A stretch of DNA of 64,000 nucleotides. Origin: Euryodendron excelsum. Taxonomy: Eukaryota > Streptophyta > Magnoliopsida > Ericales > Pentaphylacaceae. Of the stretch, positions 25,271 to 36,929 are shown in pieces. The stretch's first letter is position 1. Every line of letters begins with the position of its first letter. The position numbers and the translations under genes are program-made. Below the pieces are notes generated by a model. It did not search any database. It was not told where the DNA came from and worked only from the letters and a program-made list of their open reading frames with translations. The DNA is taken from assembly GCA_033060915.1 (NCBI GenBank), contig CM065379.1, forward strand, positions 39,354,318 to 39,418,317, in the 5' to 3' direction.

Positions 25271-26323
25271 AGTTATAACACTCTTTGTTTTATTACTTAT
25301 ATTACATACAAGTTTTTTATTTCATATTTTTAAAATATTATACTTATTATTGTCGAAAGGAGTAAATGTTTCAATGCTTAGTTTTGATCTTTCGAAACTC
25401 AAGTTAGCCGAAGGACTTCTTATTATTACGGTCCCATTGACAAAATTTGATGGAGAACTATTGGGTCCAAATTTCTACTAGGTTTTTGTTGCAAATTCCT
25501 GAAAACCTAATGATCTCTTAGAAAGACCTCGCCAAGAAATTAAAACTGTTGGAGAATCTGTCGGTCGACATGTAGCTTGTCATTCTCGTGATGTAAATTG
25601 CATTTTTATTTCAATAAGCCCATAAATTTACATGCGTATGAATTAATTATCTTTATTTTGTTCATTATTATATCTAATATTTATATTTTTTCTTTTCAAA
25701 TTATTTCCAAAGAATAGGTCGATGGTGTTTGTATATGGGCTTATTTTGCAATAGACTATGTAATTTGTTTTTATTGTATGGATTTGGATTTGGTATTATT
25801 TTGCGAGAGACTATGTAATTTATTTTTGTTGTATGGATTTTGATGGGTGACAATGTTTGTTATTTGGATAGATGTTTAAAAAATATATTAACTTGGTTAA
25901 GTGTTTTTGTAAGTTTTTGGATTTGAATGAATGCATGAATTTTGTTTTTGGATCATGTTAAATGTATACAAAAATTATTTGTAATTTAAATGTAAAAAGG
26001 ATTTTCTTTAAAAAAGATATTAGCTGAGAAAACCATCGCTAAAAGGGGTCCCTTTTTTGCATCGTTTTTTGTAATAGTTATATACCGTCGGTAAAGAATT
26101 TTTGCAACGGCCTGATAGCGGTCAAAAAAGACTTGTCGCCTAATGATATGTATTTACGACATTTGTTTTGCAGTCGCTAAAGGTGTCCTTTGCCATTGCT
26201 AAAACTTTTTGCAATGCCAACAGATGAGTCGTTGAAAATGCCGTCACTATTGAGTATTAGCAACTGCAAGTTGGCTTTTTGCAACTGCTTTTTCTATCAC
26301 TAGTACCCTCTTTTCTAGTAGTG
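25271..26323 (+). other. CACTA right-end region
   Basis: An AT-rich segment followed by subterminal motifs and the terminus. The part from about 25,615 (phrase TTTCAATAAGCCCA) to 26,323 aligns loosely with 31,010-31,851. A short stretch at 25,330-25,610 has coding-like composition but no frame I can assign. Confidence 0.6.
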
Positions 26324-27344
26324 CTTGTTTGTGAATATTTTGCCCATGCTTCCGTTATCTAAAAAATTCATTTTTAAATTCATTAGATTTCTCTTTCTTG
26401 ATGCAAATTATGAAATAATTTTAGGACATATTATTATGTTTGGATAATTTTTTTGTCGTGAGATTACTCAACTTAATAAAATCACTTAGCATGTCTAGCA
26501 GGGGATCCCTATAGAACCCTATAAAGATACTCTCTATTTTCTTAATTTATTTTTTTCCCCAACATTAATAATCATGTAAATTTTGATTATTCCATTCATG
26601 GGTTATATTGTGTGCGTGGACATTAACACATGAAAAGATCAATTAAACCAAAAAAATAAAAAATAACTGCTACATATTGTCCGGCCTTTATTGTTATCAT
26701 GTATATTGTAGTAAATTGGGCCCTCTCCTTACTAAACAGCTGCCCTCCTTGTAAGTGTCAAAATCCGAATAGTAAGTCTTTTGTGCCTGTTGTACTAAAA
26801 AGGTGTCCCTACTTAACCTTCGACACAAGTTACTCATCTAATTCCCTATAATAACCATTTGTGACTTAAATTTTTGGCAATTTCATGGTGGACTTATCCA
26901 TGATCCCTCCATGGTCGGTATGCGTGGGGAGTATCAAAATTTTAATTTTTTTTACAAAAGAAAATTTTATGATTAATTAGTAAGGATTATATGCATAGAT
27001 AACCTAATGACAAGATTAATGTATATTTCATCTGATGTAATCTAGCGCCATCAAAAAGAATTTATGGACATTTTTAACAATACTTCTAATTTTCGTTGGC
27101 AATGTTGTAGAAGTGAGCCCACTTGTGGAGGTGCCAACCAACTTAGTGGAAAAATGTTTTGTTATGACTTGCAATCAAATGCTGCTTTCATATGGAAGTT
27201 TAGAACATTTAAATCTCTACTACTCCTAATTAATATATATATATATATATCATTGACTTACTATGGAAGTTTGGTACGTGAATAACTCTATTATCTTAAC
27301 TATAATGATTATAAATTCAATTCACTTTGTCCGTTTTCAATTTT
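26324..27344. repeat. PR-10 locus flanking block, copy P1 left part
   Basis: Resembles 46,800-47,440 and 48,112-48,360: shared phrases include TATTTTGCCCATGCT, TAGATTTCTCTTTCTTGA, CACTTAGCATGTCTA and, later, ATGGAAGTTTGGTAC. An extra ~430 bp (about 26,645-27,080) is absent from the other copies. No gene seen. A TA microsatellite lies at about 27,234-27,250. The block is cut by the CACTA insertion at 27,345 and resumes at 31,855. Confidence 0.7.
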
Positions 27345-27699
27345 CACTACAAGAAAATAGTCTTTTTGTGACGGAGTATTTGCGACGGGCCCTTTTGCCG
27401 TCGCAAAAGGCTGTTATTTCCGACGGCAAGAATGCCGACAGGAATAATTTTTTTGCAACACACTTTTTTGCGATGGCAGATAAACCTGTCGCTAAAAGTA
27501 AAGGAAAACGGCATCTTTTCGTGTATGTAAATGCGTCGCATCGTTTTTGCGACGGTCTATTAGCGACGGCTGAGTCCCGACTCAAATAATCCCTTATACG
27601 CTGTCGTTTGGCTAAGAAAATAATTTGAGATTTTATTGAAATGGCGTTGTTTTATTCACTTGACTAAACGACGTCATTTCAGTTACCAAAATTTATTTC

Positions 27700-27945
27700 C
27701 CCCTTCCCTATTTCACGCAATTTTCCCTCTCTCGACCCCAAATTAACCTAGGCTCCCTCTCTCTTGATCCACCTCACTCTTCATCGCCACTGTCTGCTGC
27801 CGCCTCCACCTACTGCCGAATCTCGCCGTTGGTTCAACCCAACGCCAGCAGCCAGCAGGTAAGCTCCCTCCCTGTCTCTCTCTCTCTGCCTCTTCATCTC
27901 TCTATCTCTTTGTTCGTCTCTCTCTCTCTCGATCTCTCTTCAACC
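27700..27945 (+). pseudogene. Captured 5'-UTR-like exon and intron start
   Basis: A GC-richer segment ending CCAGCAG|GTAAGC, a good splice donor at 27,858/27,859, followed by a TC-rich stretch (27,866-27,945). This is the composition of a plant 5' leader and first intron. The source gene is not identifiable; the exon at 29,916 might come from the same gene. Confidence 0.4.
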
Positions 27946-28189
27946 ATATTCTTGAGTAATCATGGTTCGATCTACTACATAGTAAGCCCTTGTGCTTCAT
28001 TTGTTGCTACGAATATGTGGAAAATTGAAGTGCTAATGTTTGATATGATATACTGGCTTGGGTGAGTTTATATATATATGTATGTATGTGTAGAACGTTT
28101 CAAAACTACAGTTATGTATGACTATTGGGTCTAAAATAGGACAGAATATTAGATTCAAGGCTCATTGTGTGTGGTTTTTTTTTTTTTTT

Positions 28190-28342
28190 GTCTACTCCAT
28201 TGTCTTGACAAGCGAACAGAGTGATACAGTACTCAAGTTGATTGCTGAGGATATGCAGGAAATGGAGATAAACAAGATGATTCTTAGAGGTTGCACTTTA
28301 CGGGACCCAAGAGATAAAAGGTGTCTTGTCAAAAGTGTCTAA
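28190..28342 (+). pseudogene. Exon-like fragment, unknown source
   Basis: Open reading of about 50 codons after a T-rich run, including SEQSDTVLKLIAEDMQEME and then RGCTLRDPRDKR. It reads like real protein but I do not recognise the family. No clear splice sites. Confidence 0.3.
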
Positions 28343-28712
28343 TGGAGCTCAGCTAATTGGTCTAGTTGGGGGCCTTGTGTCCCATAATTGTCTATTGAGG
28401 CTGGGTGTATTCTTCTCATGACAAGTTTTCAAAGCTACTTGTACAGACATGATAGTTTTCCTGAACTTTCTAACAAAACACTTTGGTGAATGAAGTCTAA
28501 AAGAAGAAATTAATCTTATCAGAAATTTTTTTCGAGAAACTATGTTTAATTGAAATAAATGGAGATTAAGGAAAGAGTTATAGAAAAATGTAGGTCAGAA
28601 GTATCTTGGTGGTTTTTTTATATGGTCATGTGCTCTAATTTTATGACTTTACGCTTTGCGATAATTGTGTTGTCCACCATGATGTATAAGATATGTCACA
28701 AATTGCCCTCAA

Positions 28713-28940
28713 TTGAATATGCCACCTGATTCACACATTTTAGCACTTGTTCAGGGCCATTTTAGTGGAATAAATCATGAAGATGGAAAGAAGACTTTTC
28801 AGATGACGACATGTGGAACTATTCATGCAAATGAGTTTGCATCTGAAATGTGGTTGAGGTTCTATTCTTCAAATTTATGGGTCACGAATATAAATGGGAG
28901 AACCAAAATATGTGATTATGAGGGCATTTTTACAAGTTAA
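28713..28940 (+). pseudogene. Exon-like fragment, unknown source
   Basis: Open reading of 75 codons with phrases such as VQGHFSGINHEDGKKTFQ and FYSSNLWVTNINGR. Gene-like composition, family not recognised. It stops in TAA inside the transposon. Confidence 0.3.
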
Positions 28941-29134
28941 TATTTACTGGTTTAAGTAGTTGCAAATATTGGAGTAGTTTTGTGCATGCCAGATCATTGT
29001 TTATTATCTTATTCATTTTTTAGTCTAAAGTTGGTTTTCCTTATTTTGGCTACTACATTGATTCTATTTATCTCCATTTTGTGTGGATAAAACTAATATT
29101 GAACAATTTTCTCTTTTTAAGTTCTAAAGCTCTG

Positions 29135-29228
29135 TATTGCTCAAGAAGGAATCGAGTGGTAGCCATGTCATGAAGATGACTATTTAGGGTCTTGCAAATG
29201 CTATCTTCCCTAATCCTGATTTAGGACG
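29135..29228 (+). pseudogene. Exon-like fragment with splice donor, unknown source
   Basis: The reading includes LLKKESSGSHVMKMT, a TAG (fits CAG to TAG), then GLANAIFPNPDLG, ending at GG|GTAATT-like donor context (intron from 29,229). Source gene not recognised. Confidence 0.35.
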
Positions 29229-29915
29229 GTAATTTTCCATTTTCTCCGAGTTAGAAAAGTAGTTGATAGGTTGAACTTTTAGCTTTGGATTTGTTAGGTT
29301 CTTACAATATTAGCATACCAAAGTTTAAGCCAACATGTTTTCTCAATGTACAAAAAAAAGGTCCTACTAAGAGACATAGAAAGTACAATAAAGAAAATGT
29401 TAGGTTGTTGGAAGTATTTCCTACCCTGCTTTGAGTCTTTCTTTGCTTGTAGTAATCTGGTTTTAAGAAATGGTAATGAAATTTAAGGACATAAGGATCG
29501 TACCTAGTGTTGGTCCCCAGTACTCATTCACAATGTGAATTTGTTAAATTGTCTCAAGTTCAGTTAAACACAAGAGACCAATGGAGGTGGGGCATGCTGT
29601 GAAAGCTGCAAGAACTAAAACAGCTAGGCAGTTAGGGCCCTGATCATGTCTTAAGTTCTTACATTCCCTTGTGTATAACAAAGATAATGTTGGCAGTGAG
29701 CACCATGTGAAATTCTCCAATTTTTTGCATTTGGAAGTCCATAAGTTGTTTTTTCATCATCTTTTAAATTAACTAAATTATCTAACTCCATTAAATTTGG
29801 CAATTTTTTTTTTTCAGGTGTCTTGTTACCCATTTAATTTTGTGCTCTTCTTTGGCTGCATGAGCAATTAGCATAAATCGTGCAAGATTTCGTCCTTCTT
29901 TTTTATTCTGATCAG

Positions 29916-29993
29916 CTCGAGAAAACAAAGAAAAAAGAAGCTGCATTTATTGTAACTTTTGCAAAATGGGAGCAACAAATAGCAGAATTGAAG
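29916..29993 (+). pseudogene. Captured exon resembling FIP37 (WTAP homologue)
   Basis: A 78-bp exon of exactly 26 codons, flanked by an acceptor (TGATCAG at 29,915) and a donor (AAG|GTGAGA at 29,994). It encodes KKKEAAFIVTFAK and then EQQIAELK. From memory this closely resembles the coiled-coil block of plant FIP37, a subunit of the m6A methyltransferase complex. A W replaces the R I would expect near the middle. No other FIP37 exon is evident. Identification is by recall, not by search. Confidence 0.55.
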
Positions 29994-30109
29994 GTGAGAA
30001 ATCTACCTTTGCCTGCTAATTTCTATTGTGTTGTGCATCGAAGATTTAATTTAATTAAGTGTTGTAGGCTTGTAGCAACTTAGTTGAATTTTCTGAAGGG
30101 TGTATATAC

Positions 30110-31010
30110 TTTTAGTTATTTTTTCTAAGCCGTTTGGGTACTAAAATCCGGAAATAACCTCGGGAGTCCATCAAACTTGACAAGTAGGAAGATTTAGACA
30201 CGAGTGATGTGTGAGAACAAACGGCAGGGTCGTCGGATTCCTGGGGTGAGAGTTGTCAAGTTTTTTTACTTAACCTTTAACAAAAAATATTGTTTTTTGA
30301 GTCGTTTGGGTACTAAAATCTCGAAACAGTCTCGGAAATCCATCAAACTTGACACGTAAGAAGGTTTAGGCAGAGTGACGTGTGAAAACAAATGGCACGG
30401 TCATCGAACTTCCAGGTTGAAAGTTGTCACATTTTTTCACTTAACCTTTAAAAAAAAAACATTTTTTTTAGCCATTTGGGTACTAAAATGCCGAAACAGC
30501 TTCGGGACTTCGTCAAACTTGACACATAGCAAGGTTTAGGCACGAGTGATGTGTGAGAACAAACGGCACGGTCGCCGGACTCCTGAGGTGAGAGTTGTCA
30601 TGTTTTTTTTACATAACCTTTAAAAAAAAAATTGTTTTTCTAGCCGTTTTGATACTAAAATCTTGAAACGGCCTTGGGAGTCCATCAAACTTGACACGTA
30701 AGAATGTTTAAGCATGAGTGACGTGTGGGAACAAACGGCACAGTCACCGAACTTCCGAGTTAAGAGTTTTCACATTTTTTCACTGAACCTTTAAAAAAAA
30801 ACATTTTTTCCGAGCCATTTGGGTACTAAAATTCCGAAACAGTCTTGGGAGTCAGTCAAACTTGACACGTATGAAGGTTTAGGCATAAGTGACATGTTGA
30901 AACAAACAGCACGGTCGCTGGACTCTCGAGGTGAGAGTTGTCACATTTTTTCACTTAAGACTTTTTAAGAAAAACAATGTCTTCCAAGCCGTTTGAATAC
31001 TAGAATCCTG
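30110..31010 (+). repeat. ~171-bp tandem array inside the complete CACTA
   Basis: Five units related to those at 14,271 and 24,387. The GAGTTGTCA landmarks fall near 30,246, 30,416, 30,588, 30,761 and 30,930 (spacing 169-173 bp). Units share CGTTTGGGTACTAAAAT, CATCAAACTTGACA and AACAAACGGCACGGTCG. Confidence 0.9.
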
Positions 31011-31851
31011 AATTTTTCTTTCAATAAGCCTATTTATTTATATGCATATTTATTCATTGTCTCTGATATGTTCATTATTTTATCTAATATTTATATTTTT
31101 TTTTTAGGTTATCCGCAAGGAATACATTGATCTATGGTGTTTGTATGTCGGCATATTTTGCGATAGACTTAAAACTCCCTTTTGATCTATGGATTATGGA
31201 TTTGTAATGTTATTTTGCGAAGACTTATATATATTTTTTTATTTTATGAATTTTAATGTGAGTTAATGTTTGTTTGGAGACAATGTTTAAAATATGTGTT
31301 AGTTTGCTTTGTTACACAATTTATAAATATTTAGATTTGAATAAATGCTTTAATTTTGTCATTTGTATAATGTTAATTGTACATTTTATCAGGTAAAAAA
31401 AAACTACAAAATTATTCACTAATTAAATATGAAATTTTTTTAAAAAAAGTATTAGCGACGTTTACATAACCGTCGCTAAAAGTGCCTAAAAACTCTTGCT
31501 ACAAATGTGTTGGCCTTTTGCGACGGTTATGTTGCTGTCGCTAAAGATATTTGCCATAGGTTCAACTATTGCTAATGATGGCAGTGAATGATTATTTGCG
31601 ACAACATTAATCCGTCGCTAATAGCCTATTAGCATCGGCATTGCAGCGGCCACAAATACTATAACCTAGGCGACTAGTATTTGCGATGGGATTTTGCCGT
31701 CGCAAAAGGTGACCCATGCCGTCGCTTGGCCATCGCAAATAGTATTTGCAACGCTCATAAATTCATTGCCGGAAATACCGTCGCACAGCCGACGCAATTG
31801 AGTATTTGCGATGGCATTACGCCATCGCAAATACTACAATTTTTAGTAGTG

Positions 31852-32660
31852 TTTTAAATAGTAAACTTCGCGAGTTCTTGTTACATATGATTGACCATGC
31901 AAATTTCAATTAGGCTTTAAGAGCAATAATAATGTGCAAGGATAAAAAAAAAAAAAAAGAAAAGAAGAAAGATAGGTCTAATAAAATGAGTGTTGAAAAG
32001 CTATATATGAGTAAGAGATCTACAAAAGATTAAGAAACGTTAGACATATTAAAGGGTTTGTCAAAACAAATTCTAGGTATGTCTATGTTACTTTTATCAT
32101 TTATGGTTGATGTTCATCAACTTCTTGAATCACTAATCTAAGCTTCATTCTTTGCGCAAATTGTTTTTTTTTTTTTTGCAACTATGCTCTTGTTATTAAT
32201 TTTGTTTGTGTTAGAACCATAACTAATATCATAAAATTTTTCTGAATTCGTAAAAATTTATTAGTGATTTCCAAACCAAAGATTTCAAGGAGAATTAATT
32301 TAAATAAATTCTTAAATTGCCCCCTTATTGAGAATTCTGGTTCTGCCACAATGTAGTGTGTTATGACAGAGCCATACGAATTTAAAATTGCTAGAGATGC
32401 AGATGGAAATCCACCATTTCAGACTTTGCAATTCCACACTTAACAGTTATACATTTATAACTACTAGTAAATTAAAGACGGCCACACATTCATTTCCATG
32501 GTCCATTGCTAACACATAGAGACAGCCACATATCTCTATAGCATGCAAGGTCCATTAATTGCTAACACATAGGGATAGACACATATCTATTAATACGATT
32601 ACTGCTCAGGTCCATTGCTACACGCATAGGAGGCAGATACCCAACCAACAAAAGGCATAT
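31852..32660. other. PR-10 locus flanking block P1 right part and gene 3' flank
   Basis: No gene. It is the continuation of the block cut by the CACTA, matching parts of 47,450-47,795 and 48,430-48,930 (phrases TCATTTATGGTT, TTCAAGGAGAA and TTCTGGTTCTGCCAC). 32,430-32,660 is the 3' flank of the PR-10 gene, with short direct repeats such as GGTCCATTGCTA. Confidence 0.65.
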
Positions 32661-33406
32661 TTAAACGTAAGCATCAGGTTTCTCCTGGAGGTAGTCCTCA
32701 ATAACCTTGTACATCGCCATCGCCTTCTCTTTCTTTGCCTTGATTTCATCTTCCTTGATTTCAAAGCCACCCTTGGAGTGGTGCTCACCTTTCAACTTAA
32801 CAACACACCCTCCATTGGCAGAAGGCTCAAACTTAACCTCGTGAGAAATAGATTCAGTATTCTTCTCATCACTCAGCACATCACCTTCAATTATTGTGTA
32901 CTTGCACACAAAATTCACTTTGTCCAGTGAATCAATCCGGTGCTTCATGGTTTTAGAACTAGCACCTGCATAACAAAACAAAATAAGCAAATTATATTTA
33001 GAACAAGTCTAGCATCTGTTGCAGGCTGGTGAGCCCCAGTTGATGTTTCTAACGTGAGCCAACAACTGCGCATCAGTTGCAACGGATCCTAGATGTGCTC
33101 TTATATATGTTTAACGGATGAGAAGTATCACTCAAACATTTGACATTTCATGCTTGTTATCAAGTTGTGTTACCATATGAAAAGTATGATCAAAGTATTA
33201 AATCACAAGAATAGAGCCTAAGTACCTTGGGCAAAGTTGATGTACTTGATGCTTCCAGTACTTCCATCAGCTTGGACAAATTCAACACTCTTATAGACAT
33301 GTGGCATGAGCTTGGGCATTAAGTTGTGGGAGTCAAGGAAGGCCTTGAACATCCTTGCAGCGGGAAACGGGCAAGTGAACTCTGCGGCTATTGTAGTTAC
33401 ACCCAT
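32661..33406 (-). CDS. PR-10 / Bet v 1 family protein, two exons
   Basis: Exon 1 is 33,406-33,226 and exon 2 is 32,965-32,661 (stop included), with a 260-bp GT-AG intron. The donor is CAAG|GTACTT and the acceptor TATGCAG|GTGC. The intron is phase 1 in a glycine codon, the conserved PR-10 position. The protein is 161 aa, the usual length. It starts MGVTTIAAEF; KHRID and YTIIEGDVL are conserved family blocks, and the end (YLQEKPDAYV) matches the C-terminal helix. Members bind small hydrophobic ligands in the cytosol and are often stress- or pathogen-induced; some are allergens. The glycine-rich loop is altered (ADGSTGS instead of GDGGVGT-like). No stop or frameshift is seen, so it is probably functional. 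The substrate cannot be told. Confidence 0.93.
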
Positions 33407-33527
33407 GATTCCCTAGCTAGTTTGTACCTGTAAAATGAAATGGGAAGGAGGATGAAGAGCTAGGGGGTTATTGCCAAGTGAGAGGCTTTTGTAGTGGTGG
33501 TGGAGATGGAGTGCACCAGGCTGAAAC

Positions 33528-33537
33528 TATTTATCGA
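33528..33537 (-). promoter_or_regulatory. Candidate TATA box of the PR-10 gene
   Basis: On the minus strand CGATAAATAG lies about 120 bp upstream of the ATG at 33,406, a fitting distance for a TATA element with a ~90-bp leader. Confidence 0.45.
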
Positions 33538-33539
33538 TG

Positions 33540-34628
33540 GAGGATGAGGGACTCCTTGATGTGAAACTTCGATCTCCATATACCAATTTCATGACTCAGG
33601 TTTTTGAAGACTTTTCAATTCCACACCTTACAGCTACACATTTGTTACCGTCTGTCAGAGATAGGTATACATTTGTTATTGCTACACAAGTGGGAGGTGT
33701 TTGTGGTGACGGAGATGGAGTGCGTCACGCTGAAGTATTCACAGATCAAGGATAAAGGACGTCATCATGCTTACGTACAAGACAGTTATTCATGTAATGT
33801 CATATGTCCATTTTTTTTTCAAAGAGAGACAACTGAGAAATTATAAGTATTATCATAGATCGAGCACGAGGGACTCCTTCATATGGAGAAATTATTCAGA
33901 GTGAAAAGTCACCTTATGTGCATCGTTGAACAACTTATTCATATAATGCCATGAGTCTATTTTTTAAAAAAAAAAAAAAAAGAGAACACTATATGAGAAA
34001 TTATAGCCATTATCATAACTAAATGGATTAGTTATCAAATTTAAAGTTCTAAAGAAAAAGATTACAAGTGTCACAATTCACTGAAATGTTACACCAAATA
34101 AGTACAATGACATGAGTGCGACAATCACTTGAATAATTTTCCCTTGGTATGAAACTTCTCCAAAGCTTTTATCATGCAACGTCGGTAAAGTATTGGTCTG
34201 CACAGCATTTCAAATATAAATGGGGCCACATCCTCCAGAGAAAATTTGAAAGCTTTGACTTGATGGTTTGGTGAAGTTTCAAATAAGTCTTGGTCTACAC
34301 ATTATCTCAAATATAAGTAGCTAACTTGTGGAGCTAAACTTTGCTCCACGTGATTCGCAGAGTACATATCAGCTCTAATTTTATTGTATACTTCACTTGT
34401 GTATACAGATATTAATGGACTGAAGTTCTAGTGTATATAATTGTGTATTAAACAATTTGGAGTTGGCTCTCATGCGCTTAGATTTGCTGGTAGATTAATT
34501 TTGAATAGGATTCAACTCACATTTGATTTGCTGGTAGAAAATTGACCAAAAAATCTCACCAGAATGATGAGACAATAACATTTTTGCAATTAAGAACTTT
34601 CTTGTTGAGTTATTTGTTTTAAAGTAAA
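33540..34628. other. PR-10 upstream region with duplicated promoter pieces (block U1)
   Basis: No gene; short ORFs only. 33,700-33,760 and 33,845-33,890 repeat phrases of the proximal promoter (GAGATGGAGTGC; GAGGGACTCCTT). 34,130-34,490 resembles 36,390-36,770 and 49,700-50,115 (CTTGATGGTTTGGTG; GTATACTTCACTTGTG), forming upstream-block copy U1. Confidence 0.6.
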
Positions 34629-35490
34629 TGTTAGGAATTTGAGTAGTGATTGTGTTTGTTTGTTTTTGTATATTCCTTCCCTGTAAAAGTTTAGAATAGA
34701 AGTAACTCACTCAACCCAAGGGATCGGAGTCCAGAATCAGGATGACCACTCGAGCGGATGGAGTATCGCTCGAGCAGATGCTGCGTAGGCTGAAAATCCA
34801 GTAGCTACTGCTCGAACAACCACTATATGTTCGCTCGAGCAGACGAGAAGAGGTCGAACTCCAGTGGCTACTACTCGAACTCTGATCTATGATCGCTCGA
34901 GCCATTCTTTGACTGCTCAAGCGGTTCGTCGACATTTAGATTGTGTTTACTTTAGGAAGGACTCTTTGGCTCTCAACTTCTAAACCAATCAGGAGATAGT
35001 TCCAACAGATTATTCTGATAATTTTGAAGAGACCTATATGAACAAAAAGAGAGGTTAAGAGAAAGACTCTGGATATTTTCTCTCAGGCCTGATATTCATA
35101 ATTGATCAAGAGAGTGAAGAGGGTGAAAAGTTGATATTTTGGGATCACAAGAACAAGTATTTTCACCAGTTGATTTTGTAATTCGAAGAACGATTAGGAG
35201 ACGGTCTTTAGAGGATTCTAAAGGTGAAGAACATCGAGGGGATTCAGTGTTAAAGCTGAAGCACGTGAGCAGAAACTCGAGGAGTCAAGCACATAGTCTT
35301 AAGCTGGGGTTCGTGTGGATTCGAACAGTAATTGTGGAGTTTAATTACTAGGGTTGTAAGTTTGTGCATGTGTAAACTGTTCAATATAGTGTTTGACTTG
35401 CTAGACGTGGTTTTTTTCCAATTTGGATTTTCACGATAAATTTCTGTGTCTTTACTTTATTGCTTTGCATTGCATACATTCATCACATAG
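34629..35490 (+). mobile_element. Probable copia-like solo LTR
   Basis: 862 bp starting TGTTAGGAATTTG, with GTAAA flanks (34,624-34,628, 35,491-35,495). The right end CACATAG is not a standard CA, so the border is tentative. The last ~100 bp (TTGGATTTTCACGATAAAT, GTGTCTTT) look like copia LTR ends. Contains several GCTCGAGC-type words (34,748-34,925) and a TATA-like CCTATATGAA near 35,032. Confidence 0.55.
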
Positions 35491-35544
35491 GTAAAAATTT
35501 AGGTTAAAATTCAAGTAATACGGAATTTCAATAAAAAGTTCTCA

Positions 35545-36770
35545 TTCAAACACATTATTCTGTATATATAAATTGTGTATAAATTTTACAATTGTATAAC
35601 ATTATCAATATTTAAATTTTTCTAAAAAAAGAAAAGAAAGATCTAGAAGTGAAAAGGAGGTGACACTACACCTCAATATGAATTCAAAGACCAAGATTTT
35701 AGACTTTTCAATTCCACAAGTAAAACTTACACACTTGTTGCTATTCGTTGACGACAGCTACATATCAATAGCTACATTTTTTTGCCTTATATAGTTATAT
35801 GGCCCATGGATACACAGCTATGTATCTATAGCTACATTTATTGCTACAAATCCACTGTGTGACTGTGACACTTAGCTGCATAAGAATTATACAAGCTGCC
35901 CCAGAATTATAGATATCGTCATTCGTCATACATATCCATGGCTACACTATGAAGACATGGCTGTGGTATTTGTAAAATTATGAGCCAAAATTGCAACTGT
36001 TTCAGTAAGAATTAAAAGAATCACAAATAATTATATATTTAATATAAAAATAATATATAAAAAATCGATTGTATAGCATTATTCCTATCAAATTGTTGTC
36101 CGTTTTGGTTGAGTAGAATCACTCTGGTTGTGTCATTCACTGAGTTTCTCCCTTCACTTAATTTATTAACTCGTACTACTCTCAGACTTAGGGTCTGTTT
36201 TTTAGTACATCTTTTTTTTTAACTTTTTCATTTTGCTTTTTTCACTTATAAGTAAAAAAATTTTAAAAAAATTTAATTTTTTTTGCTCTTATAAGCTCAA
36301 ATAAGTCGAAAAGCCCAAAAAAAAAAAAAAAAAAAAGAAAGCAAAACTTTGATTGAAAACGGGACAACATAAAAACAATTAATTGGGTCCGGCATATCCG
36401 CCCGTGCAACTTTAAATGCTTTGTCTTGATGGTTTTGTGAACTTTTAAATACTCAATTCTTTTTCAAGTACTAACCAGTGATATGAAAAATAACTCGTTT
36501 AGTTGTTAATTTAATTACGTTAATCTCATGAAATTTATAAAATTACAATGCATAATAATATTGATTGCAACTTAAAATTTGTAATTCATAGTATATTCGC
36601 AGTTAGTTTTAAATTGCAAATTTATTGAAAACTTTGCTCCCCGATTCGTGTAGAACATTTCAACTCCGATTTTATTTTATACTTCCCTTGCGTATGCATA
36701 AGGGGCTGATGTTTTACTGTGATTGTATGTTCAACAAATTGGAGTTCGCTTCAATTAATATATAGCATGA
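35545..36770. repeat. PR-10 upstream block, copy U2
   Basis: Parallels 49,265-50,115: shared CATTCAAACACATTATTCT, AAAAGGAGGTGACAC, TTTTCAATTCCACAA, GACAGCTACATATCA and ATGCATAATAATATTGATTG. No gene. Poly-A/T runs near 36,220-36,345 (A19 at about 36,318) are low-complexity. Confidence 0.7.
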
Positions 36771-36929
36771 GAAAAACGAATTAGTATTGTCATCCTTTAA
36801 AATTTTCTTTTTAACGGCCATGTACAACGACTCAAAGATTTAATTACATTCCCATGCCAAGAGATGATTAGTTACTTGAAAATATGAAGAGAATTTGAAT
36901 TCAATTGGTAAATAATGCGTTTGATTACA

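Larger units (their letters stand above)
14271..26323 (+). mobile_element. CACTA transposon, right part, with large nested insertions
   Basis: The right terminus is TCTAGTAGTG at 26,314-26,323; its complement begins CACTACTAGAAAA, a CACTA-type end. Subterminal DNA (26,020-26,310) holds short motifs such as GCAACGG and ACCGTCG, as in CACTA elements. The segment 25,620-26,323 parallels 31,010-31,851 in the complete CACTA element. The left end is off-window or lost. Foreign DNA inside it: the LTR fragment ending 14,270 and the solo LTR 15,014-24,386. The flank from 26,324 matches 46,800 onward, which lacks the transposon and so gives an approximate empty site. Confidence 0.75.
27345..31851 (+). 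mobile_element. Complete non-autonomous CACTA transposon with captured sequences
   Basis: 4,507 bp. The left end is CACTACAAGAAAATAG and the right end complements CACTACTAAAAATTG. Flanks are TTT on both sides (27,342-27,344, 31,852-31,854), fitting the 3-bp CACTA duplication. Subterminal zones at both ends are packed with TTGCGACGG/CCGTCGCAA-type motifs (27,370-27,570 and 31,450-31,830). No transposase domain is found, so it would need one in trans. It contains exon-like fragments (27,700-29,993) and a tandem array (30,110-31,010). Confidence 0.92.

Noticed and set aside
27263..27589. ORFs on both strands near the CACTA left end
   Set aside because: They span the transposon terminus and subterminal GCGACGG motifs; open by chance.
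34748..34925. GCTCGAGC repeats as cloning-linker (XhoI) contamination
   Set aside because: Copies are diverged and spaced by native sequence, parallel to the word arrays in other LTRs.
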